From Prunus persica (Eukaryota > Streptophyta > Magnoliopsida > Rosales > Rosaceae): a stretch of DNA of 64,000 nt. The stretch covers positions 37,874,844 through 37,938,843 of the forward strand of contig NC_034009.1 in the NCBI RefSeq assembly GCF_000346465.2, in the 5' to 3' direction. Numbering within the stretch: position 1 is the stretch's first letter; each line of letters begins with the position of its first letter. Below the pieces are notes generated by a model. That model made no database searches. It had not been told where the DNA came from and was given only the letters and a program-made list of their open reading frames with translations. This document shows, in pieces, positions 1 through 9,728 of the stretch. The translations under genes and the position numbers were made by a program.

Positions 1-481
1 GTTCTTTGTGAAATGAAAGAAAATGAAAAGTTTGTGTTTTGTAGGACAAGCCTAATAAGTTTGTAGTTGTTCACTATTCCAATTGTAAGACAAACAATTT
101 TTCTTTAATTGTATTGAAATATGGTAAGTAAGAATTAATATGTTGACAATTTTAATTTGACTGAGCTAATTGTGTATTTGTATAATTTTTATTTATACTC
201 AATTCTTATATCTAATCCTGTATTCATTTGCGCGAGTTTGGTTGTAAATTTTAATTTTAGTGAGCTTATTGTGTTTGCATTACTTGAAAAAGAGAGAGAA
301 CGTGGAGGCGGTGGAGAAAGAGAAGGAGGAAGTGGTGGTGGTGGAGAAAGAGAGATAGGCGAAGTGGTGCTGATTTGGATGGTAGAAGGATGTAAGAGGT
401 GGTCGTGGTTGGCAACTCTTTTTATTTTTATTTTTTTAAAAGTAAATACATTACGCACAGATGAATAGTTTGTGTGTATGC
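1..481. other. intergenic, no gene recognised
   Basis: This is AT-rich sequence with a purine-rich, G-rich block at about 286-370 made of imperfect GGAGGTGGTGGAGAAAG-like repeats. That block opens two overlapping reading frames on opposite strands, both of low complexity. I see no domain, splice pattern or RNA gene here. Confidence 0.6.
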
Positions 482-921
482 AGTGGTGGAGCCAGAAAAT
501 TTTCACAGAGGGGGCACCTTATATATTGAAATATATTTTTCTTTAGGGTGACAATGAAAGTAATTTTTTACTTGATACAAAATCCCTAATTTTTGTACTA
601 TATTATTTTACATATTATATTAAAACTATCTACTGAACATCGATCCATGGAAAAAATTAAATGAAATGTAATTTATTAAAAATACACACTAAGAAAATTT
701 GAACGGTAATTTATCACTACAAATCGAAGTACGACAATAAGAGATGTGAAAGGATAGCAATGATAGTGAGAAAAGGAAAATTAGAAAAATACAAAGAAAG
801 AAATTCATTGGCACTTCACAATTTGGTTAGAAAAGTATGATTATATTAATAACACAATAGCCTAAACTAAAATTTGAGAGGGGGCACATGCCCCCCCTAG
901 GCCTTAGCTCCCTCCGCAACT
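482..921. mobile_element. MITE-like element with imperfect terminal inverted repeats
   Basis: The left end reads AGTGGTGGAGCCA followed by a GGGGGCACC block. The right end, reverse-complemented, reads AGTTGCGGAGGGAGCTA, and the run GGGGGCACATGCCCCCC lies just inside it. This 'gene-like ends with G-runs' pattern is common in short plant DNA elements. The flanks share a possible 8-bp target duplication with one mismatch (TGTGTATG at 473-480, TGTGTATA at 923-930), which would fit a hAT-type insertion, but the flanks are themselves repetitive. The interior is AT-rich with no transposase reading frame, so the element is non-autonomous. Superfamily is inferred only. Confidence 0.45.
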
Positions 922-2123
922 ATGTGTATATACAAAAGTCAAATCAAAAGCAGCAATCGTTGTTGTCAGATATATGTCATATACGTGCCCAAAAGTATTG
1001 AGTTTAAGACACCAAAAAGTAAAATCGTGCCCTATGAACACTAGAAACTCCTATAGAGGAAACCGACTAACAACCATTCCTAGATTGAATCAAAGATCGG
1101 GACCAATAGCATCTATGGTATTATCGAAAGAGGACAAAGGAAGGCCAAAGACCAAGAATGGTCTCTTTCCTGTGCTATCAAGAATGAAAAGAAGCACAGG
1201 AAGGAGCAAGAATTGCGAGATGTTATAGAGATAGATGGCTATGAGACGAGTCCAAAGAGTCACTTTTTAAAGCTTCTTGGCCATCAATTAGAGCACAAAT
1301 ATCAATTGTGTTCAAAATCAGATATTTTAGTAGTGTTAGTCACCAAATATAACTTAAGTGATGAGAAACAATAGCACTTTAATTTGGGTGGGAAAATTAA
1401 TTATGATTTTATGATTAATTAGAAATTTGAGGGATTTAGGTGCACCCATCAAGATCAAGATATGATGACTCACATTAGAAAACAAGATATGCTAACGAAT
1501 ATGAGAGATAAGGTTGTATATATAAGTCACGGCTCTGGCCCCAAAGAGTAACACGTCCTAAAGATATATATGGAAAAAACAAGATATTCAAATCAACTAG
1601 TTGAGCATCTTTAACTCTAAATCTTCTCCTAAAACTCCAATAGAAGGATATTCTACTTTCTACTTTAGGAAATTGGTGGTCGAGATTAAAGCAGACAATG
1701 ATGTTGTTTAATTTCCTAATCAAATCATTTGTTCCCTTGCTAGACACTGACCTGTGCACTAATATACTTAGGACTTTTACCTCCACCTAATTATGATTTT
1801 TTGTAACAGGTATACTCCAATCTTAATGCCTAGTTGCTAGATTAATTTCTCCAGCCACCAATCACCATTTTCACAATCACGATGAGCCTTGTGCACAGAA
1901 AATAATACAGAGGAGGTCCCTCTTTTCATTATGTACATTTTAAATATAAATAAATAATAAAATGGGAAGGCCAATCAAATTAAGGGAAACTTGCCTCCAT
2001 ACTTAGTTGACGGGACATTCTTCAATGGTATTTAAGTTAAGGATTGATTATATATTTTTAATTTCTGTCGTTGAATGATATCTAAGAAATTACCAACACA
2101 TTTAATGAATGCTATATTCCAAT

Positions 2124-2180
2124 AACTAAGATTACAAGTATATGTAACAATGACTAAGATTACAAGTATACGTAACAAAG
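2124..2180. repeat. 29-bp tandem duplication
   Basis: Two adjacent copies share the core ACTAAGATTACAAGTATA and end in GTAACAA. They differ at very few positions, so the duplication is recent or slowly diverging. It is not associated with a gene. Confidence 0.75.
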
Positions 2181-3333
2181 TCTTAACATAAAACACTTAT
2201 TAAAGAATCTCTTCTAATTGACTACCTTGTTAATAGGATACAATAGATAATCACGTAGATGTTCTCAAGATCACAATAATTTTCTTTTTGTCTTTCTCAT
2301 TTTGTTTGTTCTAATCTTACAGGTGTCAAAATCCATCCATTTTCGACCAAGAGATTAGCCTTGCTAATGGCTAATGACGTTGGGATTTTGGTAATAGGAA
2401 AAGTGGTGTAGATTGGACACCTGAAAGAAAAAACGACAAATGGAATGATATTCGTGTTTTTTCTCCCCCCCCCCCCCCCCCCGAACTAAAGAAAGTAACG
2501 GTGTATGTACAATATTATCACCAATAGTCTTTAGTTTAGTGTCATTTAGTTAAAAGAGGTATCAAGTTTTACATATATGAATGATAATGACAATATATAT
2601 TTTTATGATGAGTTCGATATCTAGTTGTGATTAGCCTTATTATAATGATGTTTTGTCTCATTGTAAAATATTTATAAATATTCTATTTTTATATAATAAA
2701 AAATGTGTATGTACAACATATGGTTTGAGATAAGAATTTTGAGTATTTTATTAGTAGTCTTTATTAAAGATAGTGATGCGATTACGACTTATAGACACAC
2801 ATATATATATATATATATTAATAGTGTGGTAGGAGAAGATACAGGCTTTTTAAATATCAAATTGAAAAGAACCCAATTGAAAGATTGCATTATAAAAGGA
2901 ACCAAAACCCACTGAAGGATATAATAGCACACGTCGGCAAATTAAGTCATGCGTGATTGTAATTTTCTATTATTGTGTTAATGTATATTGCAATATGTAA
3001 CCGGCCTATACCAAATATAGATAGCAGCCAAAAGGAATGGATCGAAAAGGAAAATAAAATTTAAAAAGAGTCACGAAAACAAATTCAAATTTGGTTTCTT
3101 TGTGGCTATTGTAATCGAGTCTTTCGATTTTTATTAATGTTATTTTTATCGTTTGATAAAATAAATAAATAAATAAAAGTCAATGGACACTAGAGTAGAG
3201 TTTATTTTATTTATTTTGGTATAAGGAAAAGACTTTATCCAAAGAAGGTGAAATAGTATCCAATTAAAATAGAATTCTGAATGTCCATAAATTTGGTTTA
3301 AACAAGAAGACAGGTTCATTTATTCATAGAAAA

Positions 3334-3337
<4 letters not shown>

Positions 3338-3388
<51 letters not shown>
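3338..3388. repeat. (GA)n microsatellite, about 51 bp
   Basis: An uninterrupted GA dinucleotide run in intergenic DNA. It produces a serine-leucine artefact frame on the minus strand that should not be annotated as a gene. Confidence 0.95.
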
Positions 3389-3391
<3 letters not shown>

Positions 3392-4959
3392 GACGTTCGT
3401 TTTTGGTAAGTGCCCGCCTTTACATAAAGTCTTGTTTAATTGGATTACAGAAATAGTAAAATAGTAAAATAGTAAAATGGTAAAATGACAAAATTGGAGA
3501 GGACGTCCAAAAGGGGACAGTACTAGGACGGCCATAAGGCTGACGATGATAAAAACTACATTAGTGGTCAAAACTAAAAATAAAAACTACACATTTAAAT
3601 AAGAATCAAAATAACAAATAAACGAATTGTCAAACAGTCTGGTAAGACAAATAGGAAAATATATATATATAACAATTATCAAATTAACGGGATGCGTTTG
3701 ATTGATCAAGAAAAGCATGGAAAGATTTTGTATGATCAATTATTATCACTCAAGATTTTTAGTGATCTTTAATCACTTTTTCACTTCGGATTATCGATAA
3801 AAATAAAGAAAAGTGCTTGTTTATCAAAATTGTTATAAAGCATAAGATAGGAGACGAAGTTGCTCGAATGAGCATGGAGAGATATTTAAGAGGATATTAA
3901 GTGGTTGTTTAGTGGACAATCAAAGCTAGCCCCACTGTTTGGTGATGATGTAACCTCTTCCATAAGATACTTGTCGGAGAGAATAATTACACTAAATATT
4001 TGACTTTTTCTTTGGGATCCAGATTTGACTTTCGTGTTTTAGCCATCATGAGTGATCAATTTTTACTTAATTGGGATCAGTCTATTTTGTCCATTTCACA
4101 CGTAATCTAATGGAGGATGAGAGATTATCCAATAAATTCCACGTGTTGAACGCCATTGTCTCCTATCAGGGAGGAGGCAGAGGAGACATTCGGCTTCAAA
4201 AGGAAAAACAAAAACCCAAATGATCTAATGTGGAGCAATGTTTATAAAAAGATTAAAGTCAGTAAGATTTGTATCTTATTGATAGGGGTTGAATCGTAAT
4301 CGTGATTATCTTTTGTATTTTATTGAAATTTATATTGAGTCTTTATTTGGGTATGAGTATTGGTTGCATGTGTAACTATTTTAATTGAGTCTTTTGACTT
4401 TTATCAATGATATTTCTATTGTTTAGCAAAAAGTAAAATAAAATCACCACGCAATAGTAAAAACTTAGTCTTACTTTTTATCAAATTAATATACATATAT
4501 ATTTAAATACAAGCGATAGTATAAAATACAAGGGAATGGAGTTCACACACACATACACATACCACCCAGATATCATGGGGGTTCACACATAATAAGATCA
4601 TTGGTATGCAAGTCAAGGTCATTTTCTATTGAACTAGATCTTGTTAATAGATGGATACAATATTTTTGGCTAAGGAATAATATCAAGGCTAAGTTAATGT
4701 TTCCCAAAATCAATATTGGTTACATTCATTAAGCAATCCATTATGTTAGAACTTAAAAGAGAGATACAAGAAGTCCAAGACTTGGTGGTTTTTTCTGCCA
4801 AAAGATAGGGGAAGTGATGGACCACTGCATGTATAGGAAGTTCTTGAATTTGTCCAAGTTGCGAATGGTAAAAGAATGATGGCTTATCATTAAGTGAAGT
4901 GAAGAGTTGGATTATAATATATCTGATGTCAATGAGAAAACAAATGTGCATGACATATA

Positions 4960-5203
4960 TGTTGGCGAGTATTTACTTACTTACGATTTTGGTTCCTTAT
5001 TTTATTAGAATTTTGGTTACTTACAAATTATTATTTAGTCCTATTGTAATAAAGATTTACTTCCTATTGTAATTTAGATATATTTTCTATTTTATTTAGG
5101 GTTAACACATCATTGTACTTGTATAAATACCTCCATATTGGAGAAGAATAATAATATGAGCGTATCTGAGCATATCTAAATATTTACCATACTTTATTTG
5201 ACA
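4960..5203 (+). repeat. 5' LTR of the copia-type element
   Basis: 244-bp direct repeat with TG...CA ends, matching 6712-6955 at the same length. It contains a TATA-like box near 5121 and is followed at once by the primer-binding site. Confidence 0.9.
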
Positions 5204-6289
5204 TGGTATCAAAGCCAGGTTGCTAACCTGTGATATCCTCTGACAAATTGAGCGTCGTTGGCTTTCCTCATTCCTAACCCATCATGGGTCTTCACCTTGC
5301 TGTAAATCCCCGTTTCTCCTTTCCTTAATAATCAACATATATTTCTTCTGCCTTAGCCATAATCGCACCTTTCTGCAATTTACCCTTATCTCTGTCCTTG
5401 CCTTGTTTATGTTGAGTCATTACCTTTCTTTTTCTCTACATATGCCCGCTGCTGCCTTTTTTCTCTTACTTTTCATCTCTCTATGAGCTTGCTTTCTGTT
5501 AAAATCAGATTGAGCCCATGTTAGTTTCAGTCTCTTGCGCTCACCGGCGAGCCTCTCTTTTAAATGTATACCATATGGGCAACACGCCCCTTGGCCATTG
5601 ATGGCATGATCTCTTTCCTTCGTGAGCCTCGTCACTGCTCACCGAGCAATCTCAAACCTCCGCAAGCCTCGTCACAGCTCGCCGAGCCTTCTCCTAGCTG
5701 GCCTTTGTCTCTATGTTTATTTGGGTGTTATTTTCTCCAAATCTCGACTCTCATACATCGTCGGTTTTGAGGGGGAGTGACACTGCTGCTTATCTATTCC
5801 ATTACAATTCACTTACCTATCTATCATGGCTGATTGTCTGTGCTTGTTTCTCAAGTACCACTGATCATATGGCTCTATCGACCCCTTCTCTTTAGGGGGA
5901 GAGGGGGAGTGAAGAGAAGTTGTCTCTGCGACAATGGAAGTATTTGTCATTGTTATTGTGGCTGACTACTACGTCATTTGCTGGTGCCAGTACCGTTGCT
6001 CATACATGTTGGGTCTCTTGCTAGGGACAGTGTTATTACTCCTACCTATTATGACTCTTGTTGGGGACAGTGTTGATTACTGTTGATGATGCCTGTGATG
6101 TCTCTGCCTTGTTGCTCTTGCCTGTTATGGTGCCAATATTATTGCTCATGCATTTGCTGGTGTGTTTCTGTTGTGGTCGATGTTGCCATCGTTGATGTTG
6201 CCTTTGCTTGCTTCATTTTCCATTGATGTGGTCATTGTCGTTGTTGTTGCTGTGGCCTTGCCCTTTGCCTTTATTTTCTGCCTTATCTA

Positions 6290-6529
6290 CTGCCGTGCTC
6301 ACAGGATTTCGGTTTCTGTGTTCTGCCTAATCTACTGTCGTGCTCACAGGGTTTCTGTGTTCTACCTTACCTACTGCCGTGCTCACATGGTTTCTGTGTT
6401 CTGCCTTACCTATTGCCGTGCTCACAGGGTTTTTGTGTTCTGCTTTATCCACTGCCGTGCTCACAGGGTTTCTGTGTTCTGCCTTACCTATTGCCGTGCT
6501 CACAGGGTTTCTGTGTTCTGCTATGTGCC
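6290..6529 (+). repeat. 39-bp tandem repeat array, six copies
   Basis: Copies start at 6290, 6335, 6374, 6413, 6452 and 6491. The unit begins CTGCCGTGCTCACAGGGTTT. The first copy carries 6 extra bases and the others are 39 bp. Because 39 is divisible by three, all three forward frames stay open and give 13-residue repeats (for example CRAHRVSVFCLTY). That explains the overlapping open frames here better than a real protein does. The array lies inside the interior of the non-autonomous LTR element. Confidence 0.9.
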
Positions 6530-6711
6530 CTATTTTTTTTTTATGGTTTGCTCTTGTGTTTTCGCTGCGAACTTTGCTTTAGTTTGTCACTTGTTTCACT
6601 CGTGGTTGACGAAAAGACCTTATCTACAATTGGTGCTTTTCAAGTATGGTGTTCTGTGACTCGCTTGTTAAGTTGGGCGTGCAAAATATCTTTGGCCAAC
6701 TTGAGGGGGAG

Positions 6712-6955
6712 TGTTGGCGAGTATTTACTCAGTTAGGATTTTGGTTCCTTATTTTATTAGAATTTTGGTTACTTACCAATTATTATTTAGTCCTATTGTA
6801 ATAGAGATTTTCTTCCTATTGTAATTTAGATATATTTCCTATTTTATTTAGGGTTAACACATCTTTGTACTCGTATAAATACCTCCATATTAGAGAAGAA
6901 TAATAATATGAGCGTATCTGAGCATATATGAATATTTACCCTACTTTGTTTGACA
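6712..6955 (+). repeat. 3' LTR of the copia-type element
   Basis: Same length and ends as the 5' LTR, preceded by a purine tract. Scattered substitutions (for example TTACTTACTTACG versus TTACTCAGTTAGG near the start) give the element's minimum age. Confidence 0.9.
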
Positions 6956-7713
6956 ATGTACACTAACAATCATGCATTTGTAGTCATTTTCCTGGCTGTC
7001 AAATATAGACTTAAAAGAGCAAAGTTTGACTTCTTAAAATTAAAAAACAGCTTTTCCCTACGGCCAATATAATTTTAAAAATTATGATCTTCTAATAAGA
7101 TTGACAAAGTTTCAACCAAAAAGAAAAAAGACTCCTTAAAAAACCCTCGGGTCTCCTACCTTACACTTAAAGGCAAGTAAGGAAAGTAGGAAACCATCAA
7201 TTATATTAGAAGATGATTAACAAAAAATATCCAAAAAATTTTTGTTGTGGGGTTGTTGGCTTTCGAGTTCGAAGGGCATATGCACCAATTAATATGACAA
7301 CCGAGTGTGTGGTTTGTGTACTCACGTCAAATTAAAGCAAAAACAAGACCTACCACTTTTCTATATCAAAATAAAAGGAAGAAAGACAGATAGAGAAAAT
7401 CAAGTGTAAGATGGCAACAAAAAATGTGTAGCAGAGAGAGTACGAGAGCATTGGTGGGTCTTCACTAGGCAGCTTGGCTTCGAAATGGCACCAAATTTGT
7501 GAAAAGGCTAATAGCTAGGAAATGGGGTCATGGAGATTTATTTTTCGTACAAATAGATATTATAAATACAGGTGTACAAAACGCGTCCAACAAAGAAAGA
7601 TGGGAACTTTTGGCTTCAAATTTAAGATCCTGGTGTTTGATATGGGTGTTTTGAGGGGTCCTAGTGAGAGTACCGTTTGTTGGATCTATTTTACATGCAA
7701 AATCAGACAAGAT

Positions 7714-7758
<45 letters not shown>

Positions 7759-8204
7759 GTATATGGGTTGTCTTTGTCTCAGTCGGAATGAAGAAAAACT
7801 CTTGGAAATGCTGGGTTGTCTACAAGTGTGTATAATTGAGAAATATAATGTGTACAAAACTTGTATTTGCTACATACTAGGAAATAGCATGGAAAGGCTA
7901 TATCTAATCCGAAATCAATATATTATTGAAATGGATATATTTCTAACACAATAATGATATAGCAGCAGCACCAAGTTCAACTCATCTATCAGCTTTTTAA
8001 AATCCCTATTGATTGTAAACATTTGTCATAAAATGTGCCACATCCATCCATGCATAAGAGTCTCATGTCTAAGAGACTTTTTTGAGTTTTGAATTATTAG
8101 GATGGGCAATGACTTCAACAGTGCCCTTGAGGAGACAACTCTTCACACTATGCTCATTTTCAAAGGCTAATACAATACCACATGGTTGTAAAGATTCATT
8201 GTCA
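6956..8204. other. intergenic, no gene recognised
   Basis: AT-rich DNA with a CT microsatellite at 7718-7754. The small open frames here are low-complexity or stop-rich and resemble no family. Confidence 0.55.
7718..7754. repeat. (CT)n microsatellite, about 37 bp
   Basis: Uninterrupted TC/CT run followed by TATATGTATATG. Intergenic. Confidence 0.95.
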
Positions 8205-8976
8205 AGTTTTTTTTTTTGAAATGCTCCTGCGTTTTGCAATTTGTCTCAGCTCGCCTTCTTAATTTTAAAATGACCACATGTTCCCTTTTAACTTTTGTTT
8301 CGCGAGACATGTTACCCCATTTCGTGAATTTAATTTTTAAAAAATTACTGAGTTGTTGACGTGACATGGGTGTTATGGTAATTTAACTATTAAAAATTAT
8401 AAAATTATTAAAAATGTTTAAATATTATATAAAAAAATATAATAACTTTGTTAAAAAATTAAAAACCTAGCAAACCCTCCCAATCCCTAGCATGCACCCT
8501 CCCCATTTCAATTCCTATGTCAAATCAAGGTACAAGAAAAAACTCAACAGCCACTCCCTAACCTCAGCGACGACCTTCCCACCCATTCCTCGGAGAAGCT
8601 CATTCCCGTCTGGATGCGCAACTCGTCTCTCCTTCGAACTGCGCCGTTTCTCGCCTCCTTGGACTTCACCGATTCTCTGTACTCCTCGATCCTTGACATG
8701 ATTTTGTAGTTGTTTTGAAACTTCAAGATCCAATGAATTTCAAGGGTTTTTTGAGTATCGACCCAGTTAGGGCAGGACGCTGGAGACGATGAAATGAGGA
8801 TGAGACATTGGAGCAGAGGAAGAAGAAGAATAAAGCTAAAAGAGAGTAAAAGTGGGTGGAAGGCAACTTCATGGTATCTCTTTGTCTTGGGTGGGGCTGC
8901 TGAGTTTTTTTTTGGGTTACCCTCGTTTGGACACAGGAATGAAGAGGGGGAGGTGTCTGCTGGAGTTGGGAGCTAG

Positions 8977-9171
8977 TATTGGCGCGATTTTCTATATTAA
9001 ATGTAATTGATTTACTTTTATTCTTGATTTCTTGATGTAAATAGAATTGGGAGTTACTATTTTCCTTGACCTACTAGGTTTTATTGTACTATAAATATGG
9101 CCTCTTACAAAGAGGAGAATACATAGAAAATTTCCACAAACCATATTTTCTCATATTCTCATATTTTAGCA
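8977..9171 (+). mobile_element. solo LTR with perfect 5-bp target duplication
   Basis: A 195-bp segment starting TATTGGCGCG (the expected TG start is mutated to TA) and ending TTTTAGCA is flanked on both sides by GCTAG (8972-8976 and 9172-9176). The interior has an LTR-like promoter and leader: ACTATAAATATGGCCTC, then AAGAGGAGAATACA. No second LTR or interior follows, so this is a solo LTR left by recombination. Related sequence occurs near 43496-43690. Confidence 0.75.
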
Positions 9172-9300
9172 GCTAGGTTTTTAATTTTCTTAATAATGTA
9201 GGTTTTTAGTAGCTAGAAAATTCCCACCAATAATATTTTATAATATTCTCATATTTTAGCAGCTTCTAATGTAGGTTTCTTAATAATGTAGGTTTTTTTT
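9172..9300. repeat. local partial duplication beside the solo LTR
   Basis: Segments such as CTCATATTTTAGCAGCT and TTAATAATGTAGGTTTTT recur within about 130 bp just downstream of the solo LTR. This suggests slippage or repair-associated duplication after the insertion. Confidence 0.5.
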
Positions 9301-9728
9301 TTAATAAAAAAAATTTAAAATTATAAAGTTTAGGGAGAGATTGGCTACTCTCACCACCAACGCCAAGGCACACCATACCCATAATCTCGAGCCGAAATGA
9401 CTTACACGTAGCACTCAACTACCAGCTTCTACCAATATAGATTTATATAGAAAATTACAGATTGTGCACTAATAAGGACTGGTGGCAGTGGGACTTGAAT
9501 ACTGATGGGGATACACACGGTGCAGATACCTGACAATGTAGATTTTTAATTTTATTAGTTAATATAATTTTTAAATATTTTAAATAATTTCAATAGTTAA
9601 ATTACCAAAATATTCATGACACATTAGCAAGGTAACAATTTTTCTGATTAAATTAACGGAATGAGGGTAACAATTCAAGGCGAATTGAGACAAATTGCAA
9701 AGCATAAGGGCATTTCCCAAAAGTAAGC

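Larger units (their letters stand above)
922..4959. other. gene-poor intergenic stretch
   Basis: No coding gene is recognisable. It contains an 18-C run (2465-2482), an AT microsatellite near 2802-2818, a 29-bp tandem duplication (2124-2151 and 2153-2180) and a GA microsatellite (3338-3388). Segments near 3106-3165 and 4374-4435 resemble each other (both carry a GAGTCTTT..ATTTTTATCAATG-like core), so they are probably copies of one dispersed repeat. The frames at 974-1228 and 1475-1786 show no family signature. Confidence 0.5.
4960..6955 (+). mobile_element. non-autonomous copia-type LTR retrotransposon (about 2.0 kb)
   Basis: Two near-identical 244-bp LTRs (4960-5203 and 6712-6955) both begin TGTTGGCGAG and end TTTGACA. 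The left LTR is followed directly by TGGTATCAAAGCC, a primer-binding site of the initiator-tRNA-Met type used by Ty1/copia elements. The right LTR is preceded by a polypurine tract, TTGAGGGGGAG (6701-6711). Flanking 5-mers ATATA (4955-4959) and ATGTA (6956-6960) are a target duplication with one mismatch. The 1.5-kb interior has no gag or pol domain, so the element must depend on another element's proteins. A TATA-like GTATAAATA lies in each LTR (5121 in the left). The few LTR differences suggest a fairly young insertion. Confidence 0.9.
8210..9728. mobile_element. long-TIR DNA element (Mutator-like candidate) with a GC-rich core
   Basis: The left arm (about 8210-8455) and right arm (about 9540-9728) are diverged inverted copies. 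Shared landmarks, read from outside in, are GAAATGC.., TTTTGCAATTTGTCTCA..TCGCCTT, a GTTACCC..ATTTCGT segment, and GGTAATTTAACTATT. TIRs of about 200 bp point to a Mutator-like (MULE) element. The core at about 8480-8960 is much richer in G+C than its surroundings and could be captured gene sequence, but I do not recognise a product. A solo LTR (8977-9171) was inserted into it later. The left end abuts a T-run, so no target duplication can be defined. Confidence 0.6.

Noticed and set aside
157..506. Overlapping open frames on both strands (Gly/Arg-rich and Pro/Ser-rich)
   Set aside because: They mirror one purine-rich low-complexity block and have no domain.
974..1228. 84-codon open frame with basic sequence
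   Set aside because: No family recognised, no upstream promoter or splice context; could be a repeat piece, but nothing supports a gene.
6162..6736. Long Cys-rich reading frames in three frames
   Set aside because: They are produced by the 39-bp minisatellite inside the LTR element.
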